In this document: piece after piece, positions 53,340-60,670 of the stretch
Position numbering within the stretch: position 1 is the stretch's first letter
Layout: each line of letters starts with the position of its first letter
From: Candidatus Peregrinibacteria bacterium
Lineage (GTDB): Bacteria > Patescibacteriota > Gracilibacteria > Peribacterales > Peribacteraceae
Direction of reading: 5' to 3'
Length of the DNA: 64,000 bases
Assembly (NCBI GenBank): GCA_030649955.1
Contig: JAUSFD010000012.1
Coordinates: 48,947-112,946, forward strand
Program-made: the position numbers and the translations under genes
Notes under the pieces: generated by a model
Told to the model about the DNA's origin: nothing
Database searches by the model: none
The model's input: the letters and a program-made list of their open reading frames with translations, nothing else

Positions 53340-53678
53340 ATGAAGAAACTCTCCCTCCTCATGAGTACCCTCGGCGGCACTGCGGCGTTCTACATCCTCT
53401 CGAACTCGAAGCTCCGCAAGGAGCTCTCGAAGGCACGCAATCCGCAGGAGATGCTCGAGGTTATCAAGAAACACACGAGCCGTGATGGGAGCAAGATCGC
53501 GAAGGAGGTGCAGGAACTCGTGACGAGTGACGAGGTGCAAGGGAAGATTGCGCAGGCGAAACTCTTCACAGAGGACAGTGTCACGAAGGCGAAGCAGGGA
53601 CTCAGTGGACTCTGGAGCAAAGCGAAGAACCTGACAGACTCTGCTATCGATGCCGCGAAGAAGAAGATGGGGGAGTGA
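53340..53678 (+). CDS. uncharacterised helical protein (YtxH/phasin-like)
   Basis: 112 residues. A short hydrophobic N-terminus (LSLLMSTLGGTAAFYIL) precedes a long Lys/Ala/Glu-rich helical region with amphipathic repeats (KAKQGLSGLWSKAKNL). The promoter TTGCAT-18-TACACT ends 8 nt before the ATG at 53340. Resemblance to YtxH- or phasin-type proteins is by composition only. Confidence 0.65.
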   Translation: MKKLSLLMSTLGGTAAFYILSNSKLRKELSKARNPQEMLEVIKKHTSRDGSKIAKEVQELVTSDEVQGKIAQAKLFTEDSVTKAKQGLSGLWSKAKNLTDSAIDAAKKKMGE

Positions 53679-53847
53679 GGTGTCAGGAGTACTTCTCAAT
53701 AAATTTGGTGATGTAGATGCAACGTCTGAGAGGCGGAGAGCGATGAGCCGTGAGCTTTGAGCGATGAGAGCATTTCCATTCATAGCTCACAGCCCACAGC
53801 CCAAGTTCATCGCTTACTTCAGCAGTACTGTGGTACGATGCGCATCT

Positions 53848-54174
53848 ATGCACCACCGTCTCTCCCACTCCCTCATTGGCTTCCTGCAGGCTGCAGGTGT
53901 CTTCGCGTACGTCTTGACCCTGGGTCTCGTCGCCTTCAGTGGGAAATTCCCCACCCCCATCGTCGATCCCGTTCTGGTCCTCTTCTTTTTCTGCTTCTCC
54001 GTACTGCTCTGCGGCACTCTCGTCGGTGCATACCCTATTCTCCTCCTTGCGCAGAAGCGCTACGACGAAGCGATCACGGTCTTCCTGGCAACTGTCGTGA
54101 GCATGGGTCTCCTCCTGTTCCTCTTGGCGGGATACTACGTGAAGTTCGGAGCGCAGTTCATGCCCATCTACTAA
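53848..54174 (+). CDS. three-helix membrane protein
   Basis: 108 residues from the ATG at 53848; TGGTACGAT ends 8 nt upstream. Three hydrophobic helices and few charges. No family recognised. It precedes a duplicated fragment of a copper-chaperone gene. Confidence 0.65.
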   Translation: MHHRLSHSLIGFLQAAGVFAYVLTLGLVAFSGKFPTPIVDPVLVLFFFCFSVLLCGTLVGAYPILLLAQKRYDEAITVFLATVVSMGLLLFLLAGYYVKFGAQFMPIY

Positions 54175-54220
54175 GTGCATCCTGCGATGAAAAGCCCCTA
54201 CTTCACACACCCTTTTCATC

Positions 54221-54253
54221 ATGAAGATCACTGTTTCCATCCCCGGCATCCAT
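54221..54253 (+). pseudogene. 5' fragment (11 codons) of a copper-chaperone gene
   Basis: M-K-I-T-V-S-I-P-G-I-H matches the start of the intact HMA gene at 54325 (M-K-T-T-V-S-I-P-G-I-H) and is interrupted exactly before the first metal-binding Cys by a REP-like palindrome. Confidence 0.8.
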
Positions 54254-54295
54254 CCGGCTTCGTCCGGTTTCACTCCGTTTCACCGGACTACGCCG
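54254..54295. repeat. REP-like palindrome, CTTCG/CTACG family (copy 3)
   Basis: GTCCGG (54262-54267) pairs with CCGGAC (54283-54288), flanked by CTTC and TACG. The loop contains two TTTCA units. It interrupts a truncated HMA gene copy. Confidence 0.6.
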
Positions 54296-54324
54296 CGATG
54301 CCTGCCTTTTCACTCATTTTTCTT

Positions 54325-54537
54325 ATGAAAACCACTGTTTCCATCCCCGGTATTCATTGCGAAGCGTGCAAAGCGCTCATTGAGGATGTGAGTTCTGAAT
54401 TTCCTTCCATCAAGAACGTCGATATCGATATTGCAAAAAAGGTGGTGACGCTCGAGCACACTGATGATTTGGACATGCAGAAATGGACGCAGGAAGTTGA
54501 ATCTCTGGATGAGAAGTACAAGGTACATCACTCGTAA
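54325..54537 (+). CDS. HMA-domain copper chaperone (second copy)
   Basis: 70 residues with IPGIHCEACKALIEDV (Cys-x-x-Cys). About half identical to the chaperone at 43408-43623, sharing TLEH and YKV near the end. It lies away from the copper island, 3 nt upstream of a methyltransferase gene. Confidence 0.87.
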   Translation: MKTTVSIPGIHCEACKALIEDVSSEFPSIKNVDIDIAKKVVTLEHTDDLDMQKWTQEVESLDEKYKVHHS

Positions 54538-54540
54538 GCC

Positions 54541-55209
54541 ATGGAAACACCCAAGGATTTCATGCCGGGAGCTCACTACCACTTCCTCACGCCGCTGTAC
54601 GAGATGATTACCCGGCCGCTCCTTCGCAACATTTGGGAGAGGAGTGCGCGAGAGGTTGTGCAGCGTGCTCCAGAGCACGGAAAGATTGTGGATATCGGCT
54701 GCGGACCAGGGACGGTTCTCCGACTCATCCGTATGCAACGACAAGACCTTTCGCTCCAGGGATTCGATATCGATCCTCGTATGGTGGAAATGGCGAGGAG
54801 GAAATCCGCTGACTTGAATATCGCGTTCGAGCAAGCCTCAGCAGATCAGCTACCTGTTGCTGATGGGAGTGTCGATCTCGCCATGAGCACGATGGTCTTC
54901 CACCACCTCCCGCTCGAGGTGAAGCGGCGAGCGATTGAGGAAGTGAAGCGGATTCTCAAGCCTGGGAGCGAATTCCTCCTCTGCGACTTCTCAAGGAGTC
55001 AACAGCGTGGAGGTATGTTCTTCGAGCTCACAAAGAGACTCCGCTTCGCTCTGCTCACCACTCTGGAACCGGAAGTGAAGCCGCAACTCGAGGGGCAGCT
55101 CTTCGATCTCGCAGAGGAGCAGGGCGCCACCATCGGCACCCTCTGGCCAAAGGGCATGTTCATCTCCATGCATTCGATCCGATTTCCCCTCATTCTTAAG
55201 AATCTATAG
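54541..55209 (+). CDS. SAM-dependent class I methyltransferase
   Basis: 222 residues. Motif I is VDIGCGPGT near residue 51, motif II GFDIDPRMVEMAR and motif IV LAMSTMVFHHLP, as in Methyltransf_11/UbiE-like enzymes. Acceptor unknown. In the same operon as the HMA chaperone. Its end overlaps a convergent small gene by 14 nt. Confidence 0.88.
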   Translation: METPKDFMPGAHYHFLTPLYEMITRPLLRNIWERSAREVVQRAPEHGKIVDIGCGPGTVLRLIRMQRQDLSLQGFDIDPRMVEMARRKSADLNIAFEQASADQLPVADGSVDLAMSTMVFHHLPLEVKRRAIEEVKRILKPGSEFLLCDFSRSQQRGGMFFELTKRLRFALLTTLEPEVKPQLEGQLFDLAEEQGATIGTLWPKGMFISMHSIRFPLILKNL

Positions 55210-55489
55210 ACGCATCGTCTTCCGGTGATTGTACTACCGATGGAATTGGATTGCCGTTGATAATGCTCTGCAGACCACGTTGTGCTGCTGCGTGTATGCG
55301 AGACCGAAGTACGTCATCAGGTAACTGTTCTAAGAGGAGCGGTTTGCACTCCTGCGTCACGAATGCAATGAGTGCATTCGTGTTCTCCTCTAGTCCCCCT
55401 CGCTCGAAGGGGATGTCCTTGAGTTTTCCGGCTACAACTGTGCGCACTTCCTCGCGGAGACTAGTTTCACTCGTAATGGTATTTGCCAT
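55196..55489 (-). CDS. uncharacterised 97-residue protein
   Basis: A soluble, mostly helical, acidic protein (SLREEVRTVVAGKLKDIPF, NALIAFVTQECKPLLLEQLP). No family or clear promoter recognised. It is convergent with and slightly overlaps the methyltransferase gene. Confidence 0.55.
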   Translation of the reverse strand: MANTITSETSLREEVRTVVAGKLKDIPFERGGLEENTNALIAFVTQECKPLLLEQLPDDVLRSRIHAAAQRGLQSIINGNPIPSVVQSPEDDASIDS

Positions 55490-55537
55490 GTAGAGAAGAA
55501 GAAAAGGAGGGGATGATCGGGTTTCCCTGAGGGAATG

Positions 55538-56206
55538 TCAAGTACTCTTCACTCTCCCCCTGGTGAACGCAGGTATCACTGCGGCGAGCGACACCCACGA
55601 GAAGTACCACAGCACTTCCGTCAGAGGAACGTTGCCGAGGATCGTTACACCGATAGAAGTATCCGCGAGCAGCCAGTATCGATTCCAATACTCCGGGGAG
55701 AGGACATCGAAGAGCAGGATGTAGATGGGAATGATCAACCCGGTCGTAACCGTCGCGGAGAGGAGGGAGACGCGCAGGAGATCGGGACGCAGGATGACGA
55801 TCGCCGCAGAGAGGAGGAGGAATGCGCACGAGCTCACGAGGATGGAATTCAAGCCCAGGACATTCGTGAAGAGGAGGAGCGAGAGGAATCCGAGCACGAT
55901 GAATCCCACGGTCATCCGGAATTGCTCTGCGTGCACTCTCACCTCATGCGTTCGGAAGAGGAGGTCGTACACGGTTGCCGCGATCCCCGTGATCGCGAAT
56001 CCGAAGAGGAAATCCTCCGGGGAGGGGACTCCCGTTCCCACGATCGTCGGCGGGCGCCAGTAGTCCGTGAGGTACCAGAACCCGGAGAGGAGTCCTGCAA
56101 TCCCTCCTCCAATGCTGACCTTGAGCATGTGCTTGCGGAGATCCGGGCGCCTCACCGCAATCGCAATCCAGACTGCGAGGAGGATGATGCCGAGGAGGAG
56201 GTACAT
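55538..56206 (-). CDS. lycopene-cyclase-domain membrane protein
   Basis: 222 residues with six to seven membrane helices. Two Pro-Glu motifs typical of lycopene-cyclase domains (CarR/CrtY-cd type) are seen: VPSPEDFLFGF and VPLTEVLWYF. No other carotenoid gene is in the window, so the substrate is unproven. Related stand-alone domains are widespread in uncultured bacteria. Confidence 0.7.
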   Translation of the reverse strand: MYLLLGIILLAVWIAIAVRRPDLRKHMLKVSIGGGIAGLLSGFWYLTDYWRPPTIVGTGVPSPEDFLFGFAITGIAATVYDLLFRTHEVRVHAEQFRMTVGFIVLGFLSLLLFTNVLGLNSILVSSCAFLLLSAAIVILRPDLLRVSLLSATVTTGLIIPIYILLFDVLSPEYWNRYWLLADTSIGVTILGNVPLTEVLWYFSWVSLAAVIPAFTRGRVKST

Positions 56207-56275
56207 AAACGAATCGATGAGGGTATCCTACCATCCAGCTTCCTTGAGATGATGGAGAGGCCACACTTTCCTGCA

Positions 56276-56623
56276 TCAATTCACTTCTGGATTCTCTGGA
56301 ATCAGGTTCTTCTTGCCGAAGATCGCTTCGTAGCCCTCTGCGAACTTGGGATCCTCAGAGAGCCCGACTCTAGCTCCACTCCTCACTGGCCGGTCTCCAC
56401 TCGAGAGCGATGCATTCACCGTATCCGAGGTTCTATGGACGATGACGGGTATAGCAATTTTGCATTCGTGTTCAGGGATCTCGATGATGAGCTTGCCGCT
56501 GTGTTCCGTTGTTTTCGGGGGCGAATCATGGTACGCAGGCGTTCCTTCATTGATCATATGAAGATGGGAAAGATGGCGCAGGATACTGCGATGAACAGAA
56601 GAGTCAAGTGCTTCACCTATCAC
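56276..56623 (-). CDS. uncharacterised 115-residue protein
   Basis: Starts at GTG 56623, directly after the stop of the preceding gene. Contains KLIIEIPEHECKIAIPVIV, a plausible beta pair, and a polar C-terminus. No family recognised. Coding is supported mainly by adjacency in an operon. Confidence 0.5.
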   Translation of the reverse strand: MIGEALDSSVHRSILRHLSHLHMINEGTPAYHDSPPKTTEHSGKLIIEIPEHECKIAIPVIVHRTSDTVNASLSSGDRPVRSGARVGLSEDPKFAEGYEAIFGKKNLIPENPEVN

Positions 56624-57208
56624 TCATACAGTTTGCTCAGCAAGCTCAGGTGACGCAAACACTGCACCATGGAATGGTGCATTGCTCGGGGTCTTCGGAA
56701 TGCGAGCGAGCGCCTCCCGTATCCACTCAATGTGATCCACGACGATTCTCATTTTAATGGAGAGACCCAGGTGGAGATCGGCATCGATCCATGTCGGATC
56801 CTCTGCCTCGATGCGCGCAATCTCCGTTTCTGCAAGGACCGCTTGTTCCTCGAGTGCTTTGAGTGGTTCCTCCACGCTAATTCCTCGAGAAGCATTCCCA
56901 TCCAAAGTGGAACCCTGATCGAGGCACGCAAAGATTGCACTGTGTACTGCGGGCAGCAGAGCCGCAACAGCATTCATTTTCTCCCCGATGTCGACCAGTT
57001 GCGGGCGAACGGGAATGTACCTCTGCACGAATTTCTCATCTTTCTTATTCACAGATCGCACAGTGTAGAGAGAGTGAACATGGGAAATGGGCCGGCGCGA
57101 ACAGACTATGAGTTGCTCGAGAAGCTCCGCTACGCGATCGCGCTTTGCATCATCTGGGTAGCGAGTGATCTCCAGGGGGTCCTGTGCTGAATTCTCAAGG
57201 TGATCCAT
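56624..57208 (-). CDS. uncharacterised 194-residue helical protein
   Basis: From the ATG at 57208. Charged, mostly helical, with regular hydrophobic positions (VAELLEQLIVC, PLKALEEQAVLAETEIARIEAE, IEWIREALARIP). No signal peptide or known domain. It follows a Thr-rich leader ORF and a strong terminator hairpin (57231-57265), so it may be made only when that terminator is read through. Confidence 0.62.
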   Translation of the reverse strand: MDHLENSAQDPLEITRYPDDAKRDRVAELLEQLIVCSRRPISHVHSLYTVRSVNKKDEKFVQRYIPVRPQLVDIGEKMNAVAALLPAVHSAIFACLDQGSTLDGNASRGISVEEPLKALEEQAVLAETEIARIEAEDPTWIDADLHLGLSIKMRIVVDHIEWIREALARIPKTPSNAPFHGAVFASPELAEQTV

Positions 57209-57230
57209 GGGAGAGAGAGTGGAGAGAGCG

Positions 57231-57265
57231 CAAGAAAAGGCCGCCGCGCTCCCGGGGAGGCGGCT
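57231..57265 (-). terminator. GC-rich intrinsic terminator inside the leader
   Basis: GCCGCC (57259-57264) pairs with GGCGGC (57240-57245) on the minus strand around a 13-nt loop and is followed by CTTTTCTTG. It stands between the Thr-rich short ORF and the 194-residue gene, about 25 nt before that gene. Confidence 0.7.
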
Positions 57266-57287
57266 GGCTGGTTCTGAGAGAGGAGAG

Positions 57288-57362
57288 TTACTGCAGCAGC
57301 GCCGACCCGGAGGGGGTGGTCTTCGTCGTCTTCGTCGTCGTGGACATCGAGACGTGCTGCAT
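57288..57362 (-). CDS. 24-residue Thr/Lys-rich leader ORF
   Basis: ATG 57362 to TAA 57288-57290. The centre reads S-T-T-T-K-T-T-K-T-T-P: seven Thr codons, all ACG or ACC. The promoter is TTGACG (57394-57399) - 17 nt - TACTTT (57371-57376), ending 8 nt before the ATG. It recalls Thr-rich attenuator peptides such as thrL, but the downstream gene is not a known amino-acid gene. Confidence 0.5.
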   Translation of the reverse strand: MQHVSMSTTTKTTKTTPSGSALLQ

Positions 57363-57403
57363 CGAGTTGAAAAGTACTGGGTAGGAAGAGCGTCGTCAAG
57401 AGC

Positions 57404-57480
57404 AGGGGGCGAAGGGCAGCAAGGGCAGTGAGGGCAGGAACGGCAGGAAGGTGGATCTCGTGCTGCCTTTCCTGCCCTTT
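57404..57480. repeat. GGGCAG / CTGCCC word-repeat hairpin
   Basis: Tandem GGGCAG-like units on the left and CTGCCTTTCCTGCCC on the right form an imperfect stem after msrA. GGCAGCAAGGGCAG also occurs, in frame, inside uvrA near 5720. Confidence 0.6.
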
Positions 57481-57485
57481 TCCGC

Positions 57486-57983
57486 TCATCGCCAATGACA
57501 CGACTGTTCCCCGCGTTTCGCCAGGTACTGCTGGTGGTAATCCTCAGCGCGGTAGAACGGACCTGCATCGACGATCTCCGTCACGACAGGTGCACTGTGC
57601 TGCTGCGATTGATCGAGTTCCTCCTTCGCTTCCTCCGCGATTTTCTTCTGCGCAGCACTGAATGTGAAGATTGCTGACCGGTACTGGTCGCCGATATCCG
57701 GACCCTGTCGATTCTTCAGCGTGGGATTGTGGTTCTCAAAGAAAACTTTGAGGAGTTCCTTGTAGTTGATCAACTTCGGGTCGAACGTCACATGTACAGC
57801 TTCCGCGTGACCGGTGCCGCCCATGCAGACGGCTCCGTACGTCGGATCGGCGAGTGTGCCACCGGTGTATCCCACTTCCGTTGTGATGATGCCTGGGAGT
57901 TGACGGAACGCTTCCTCGATTCCCCAGAAGCACCCCGCGGCAAAGATGGCTGTCTGCGAACTCGATTGTTTCGACATTGGCAT
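57486..57983 (-). CDS. msrA: peptide methionine-S-sulfoxide reductase A
   Basis: 165 residues. The active-site GCFWG is at 17-21, with conserved GYTGG, PTYxxVC (here TYGAVC), GHAEAVHVTFDP, NPT and GDQYRSAIF. It repairs methionine S-sulfoxide using thioredoxin. TAACAT ends 6 nt before the ATG at 57983, a leaderless start. Confidence 0.95.
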   Translation of the reverse strand: MPMSKQSSSQTAIFAAGCFWGIEEAFRQLPGIITTEVGYTGGTLADPTYGAVCMGGTGHAEAVHVTFDPKLINYKELLKVFFENHNPTLKNRQGPDIGDQYRSAIFTFSAAQKKIAEEAKEELDQSQQHSAPVVTEIVDAGPFYRAEDYHQQYLAKRGEQSCHWR

Positions 57984-58200
57984 AGGCCAATGTTACCACC
58001 CCATCACACCGCACAGCCGACTGTTGCAGTTCAAGGTGTCCGAGTGGTTTCCCATTTTTGAACACAAAATTTGTTCATATAAGTGTCAGTGCCTTAGAAG
58101 CTAGGGCTCCCTGGGACCTCAAACTTTGCATATCCTTGCAAAAGTCAGAATTCTGCAGCGAAACACTTGCTCAGAGGGGTATGCTAGCTGGTGTTCAAAT

Positions 58201-59184
58201 ATGGAAAATATTGTAGAATTATACAATGGCGTTTGGCAGGACTCTCGCCTTCGGTACGCACGGGATGCGTTTCCCGTGTGGCACAGAGCTATTGTTCCTT
58301 CCAATCTTGAGGGGATGGCGAACGGAAACGCCGCGCTCCGCGATGAGCTCATCGCGGTGATCTTGAACTCGAGCTACAGTCAGTATGCACAGTGTCAATT
58401 GCCTCTCTCGGAGGCAGGACCAGCGATCGAAGGAGAGGGTCTCTTCGCAGGTGTGCAAATGCTCCGATTAACGGCGGATGGAGATTTGCAGAATAAACTG
58501 CCAGATCCGAGCACGGTTGAAGGTGTTGAGGTGCTGTTCAGACTCCTCACCGCACGAGGTGTTTTCAAGCCGATGGAGGTCATCCCCGCTGCACAGGAGG
58601 GTGGTCTCATGCCACACGTCGGGAGATTCGTCATGCGGCGCACGGGGGAAATTGGTGCGAACATGCACGCCATTGATGGGAAGCGCCGTTTGGTCTGCTG
58701 CAACATCGACGATGACTTCCTCAGTGATCCCTCGTTCGAGCCATCAGTGGAACAGGCTGTGCACACTGCCCGTGGGAACACCATTGGCCTCGAACTCCTC
58801 GAAAAGATGAAGACACTCCAGGGGAAGAATATCGAGAAATTGCGTCGGCTTGTGAAGTTGGAAGTGGTGCTCCTCGTCGACGATTTTGGACAGGAGAACT
58901 CGGGGAAAGTTCTCGAGGCAGTTCTTGAGGCCGGTCTTCCTGTGCATTCGGTGAAGGTCGATTCTCGGGATGTGAAGGGCATCCACCTCCGCCGTCCCGT
59001 GGAAGAGGTACTTGCACTCGTGGATACGGCCAAGAGAAAAGACATCTCCTCGCTCATCTTCGAGGGTGGCCCGGGGATTGGCTCTCCCGAACTGACGGCC
59101 TTGAATACCGCACTCGAGGAAGTCGACTGCGATCTCGAGACATGGTTCGAGGGCTGTACTTACCCCTACTCGCGAGTAGCTTGA
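58201..59184 (+). CDS. EAL-domain protein (cyclic-di-GMP phosphodiesterase-like)
   Basis: 327 residues from the ATG at 58201. After a 120-residue N-terminal part without known domain comes an EAL domain. The EAL motif reads EVL in VEVLFRLL. Then come PMEVIPAAQEGGLMPHVGRF, CCNIDDDFLSDPSF (metal Asn), GLELLE (metal Glu), LLVDDFGQENSG (Asp pair), SVKVDSRD (Lys) and IFEGGPGIG, where the second Glu of EGxE is missing. Most metal and catalytic residues are thus in place. The family linearises c-di-GMP to pGpG. No GGDEF gene is in the window. A frame 25 codons longer exists but lacks support. Confidence 0.72.
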   Translation: MENIVELYNGVWQDSRLRYARDAFPVWHRAIVPSNLEGMANGNAALRDELIAVILNSSYSQYAQCQLPLSEAGPAIEGEGLFAGVQMLRLTADGDLQNKLPDPSTVEGVEVLFRLLTARGVFKPMEVIPAAQEGGLMPHVGRFVMRRTGEIGANMHAIDGKRRLVCCNIDDDFLSDPSFEPSVEQAVHTARGNTIGLELLEKMKTLQGKNIEKLRRLVKLEVVLLVDDFGQENSGKVLEAVLEAGLPVHSVKVDSRDVKGIHLRRPVEEVLALVDTAKRKDISSLIFEGGPGIGSPELTALNTALEEVDCDLETWFEGCTYPYSRVA

Positions 59185-59187
59185 ACA

Positions 59188-59808
59188 TTAGACGACCTTC
59201 TCGCCCTTCTCACGCACTTCTTCCACGATTTCCTTGTTACTCTTCTCCGGTTCCTTCTTCTCCAGAGTTCCCTGGCTGCTGAGGACGAGGCTATTCTCGA
59301 TGACTGCGGCAACTCCCTGGGCATTGTGCACGTAGCGTCGTTTGAGCTCCCTGTAGATGTCACCTTCCGATGACTTGAGATTGACGGTGAGTTCCCCGCA
59401 CGTGAAGAGGTTCATGAATTGCGTCCCGGACACCACGCTCGTGATGTTGTTCAGGTGGATGGGATTGATGTTCTGGTGGAAGAAGGAGACGTGGTCGATG
59501 ACGACAACTTTCTGCGTGGTGACGACGATGTAGTTGTACTTCCACTTCACGAACATGCTGAAGAGGAAGTTGCCGTAGAGGAAGAGGAAGATCAGGAGGA
59601 AGATCGTTGCTGGGAGGAACCCTAAAAGATCTATGGAGAGGGAATAGAAGACGCCCGCAAGCACGAGAACAGTTGCGAGGCCCGATCCGAGGAACGGGAG
59701 GAAGAAGACGAGAAAATGGTACGTAGCGAGAGTGAGCTCCTTCTCACCCTCCGCGATGAACTGCTTCTTGATCAGGTTGACGTCCGTCTGGAGGGCGAGG
59801 AAATGCAT
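59188..59808 (-). CDS. membrane protein with PH-like domain
   Basis: 206 residues: two membrane helices (about 33-55 and 65-90) followed by a PH-like region (YNYIVVTTQKVVVIDHV...NNITSVVSG) and a Lys/Glu-rich tail. TATACT ends 7 nt before the ATG at 59808. Similar in layout to the protein at 35137-35628. Divergent from the DedA gene at 59903. Confidence 0.72.
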   Translation of the reverse strand: MHFLALQTDVNLIKKQFIAEGEKELTLATYHFLVFFLPFLGSGLATVLVLAGVFYSLSIDLLGFLPATIFLLIFLFLYGNFLFSMFVKWKYNYIVVTTQKVVVIDHVSFFHQNINPIHLNNITSVVSGTQFMNLFTCGELTVNLKSSEGDIYRELKRRYVHNAQGVAAVIENSLVLSSQGTLEKKEPEKSNKEIVEEVREKGEKVV

Positions 59809-59902
59809 CCTCGCGAGTATACGGCAATTCTGGTTCTGCGTCTTGCTTTTGCCCTTCTCCGTCGCTGCCGACTTGCCTATACTCGAGCGTCATCCCTCCC
59901 CC

Positions 59903-60580
59903 ATGATCGAGACTGTCACACAGCACCTCACTACCCTCGCAGAGCGCGTTCCGCTGCAGATCTACATCTTCCTCGGGGCAATTGTAGAAGAGCTGGTCGC
60001 TCCCATTCCCTCACCGCTCGTGATGAGCCTCGCGGGCTCGATCGCGAATGCGCAAGGACGCGGGATCGGGTACCTCCTCCTGCTCTCGCTCGTCGGTTCC
60101 ACAGCGAAGACGCTGACAACGCTCGTGTTCTACTTCCTCGGTGACAAGGCAGAGGATGTCATTATTCCGCGCTTCGGGAAGTTCCTGGGTGTCACGCACG
60201 ATGATCTCGAGCACTTCGGCGAGCATTTTCAAGGGAGCTGGAAGGACATCATCACGCTCTCCGTCATCCGCGCTATTCCGGTGATGCCTTCGACGCCGGT
60301 CTCACTCGTGTGTGGTGTCCTGAAGATCACGATGAAGCGCTACCTCCTCGCGACGTTCTGCGGTTTCTACCTCCGCGATCTCTTCTTCATCATCCTCGGG
60401 TACATGGGCATCTCTGCGTACAGTTCACTCATGGAGGGAATCGACAGCATCGAATCCATCATCCTCGTCGTCATGGTCCTGCTGACGGCGAGCATCCTCG
60501 CTTACCTCTACTGGAAGCGCAGGCAAGGGCACCCGGCCAAGTGGTTTCGGTTTGGAGGGAGGAAGGAGAGGAACCAGTAG
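59903..60580 (+). CDS. DedA/VTT-family membrane protein
   Basis: 225 residues from the ATG at 59903, with about five helices. DedA features are FLGAIVEELVAPIPSPLVM near the N-terminus, GDKAEDVIIPRFGKFLGV, and the Arg/Pro motif SVIRAIPVMPSTPVSLVCG. DedA proteins are linked to lipid-carrier recycling and membrane homeostasis. TATACT (59878-59883) gives a leader of about 12 nt. Confidence 0.87.
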   Translation: MIETVTQHLTTLAERVPLQIYIFLGAIVEELVAPIPSPLVMSLAGSIANAQGRGIGYLLLLSLVGSTAKTLTTLVFYFLGDKAEDVIIPRFGKFLGVTHDDLEHFGEHFQGSWKDIITLSVIRAIPVMPSTPVSLVCGVLKITMKRYLLATFCGFYLRDLFFIILGYMGISAYSSLMEGIDSIESIILVVMVLLTASILAYLYWKRRQGHPAKWFRFGGRKERNQ

Positions 60581-60608
60581 TACCGTTTATTCGTTGATTA
60601 GTTTACTC

Positions 60609-60659
60609 GTTTACTCGAGTTCTCATCCATTCGAATAAACGAATCAACGAGTAAACGAA
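60609..60659 (+). repeat. 51-bp inverted repeat, left copy
   Basis: Exactly the reverse complement of 62609-62659, and part of a longer GTTTATTCG/CGAATAAAC word-repeat hairpin (60586-60668) after the DedA gene. Confidence 0.9.
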
Positions 60660-60670
60660 TAAACGATGAT

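Noticed and set aside
55535..56653. 372-codon plus-strand frame opposite the lycopene-cyclase-domain gene
   Set aside because: Extremely charged Arg/Glu/Asp product typical of antisense to a membrane protein.
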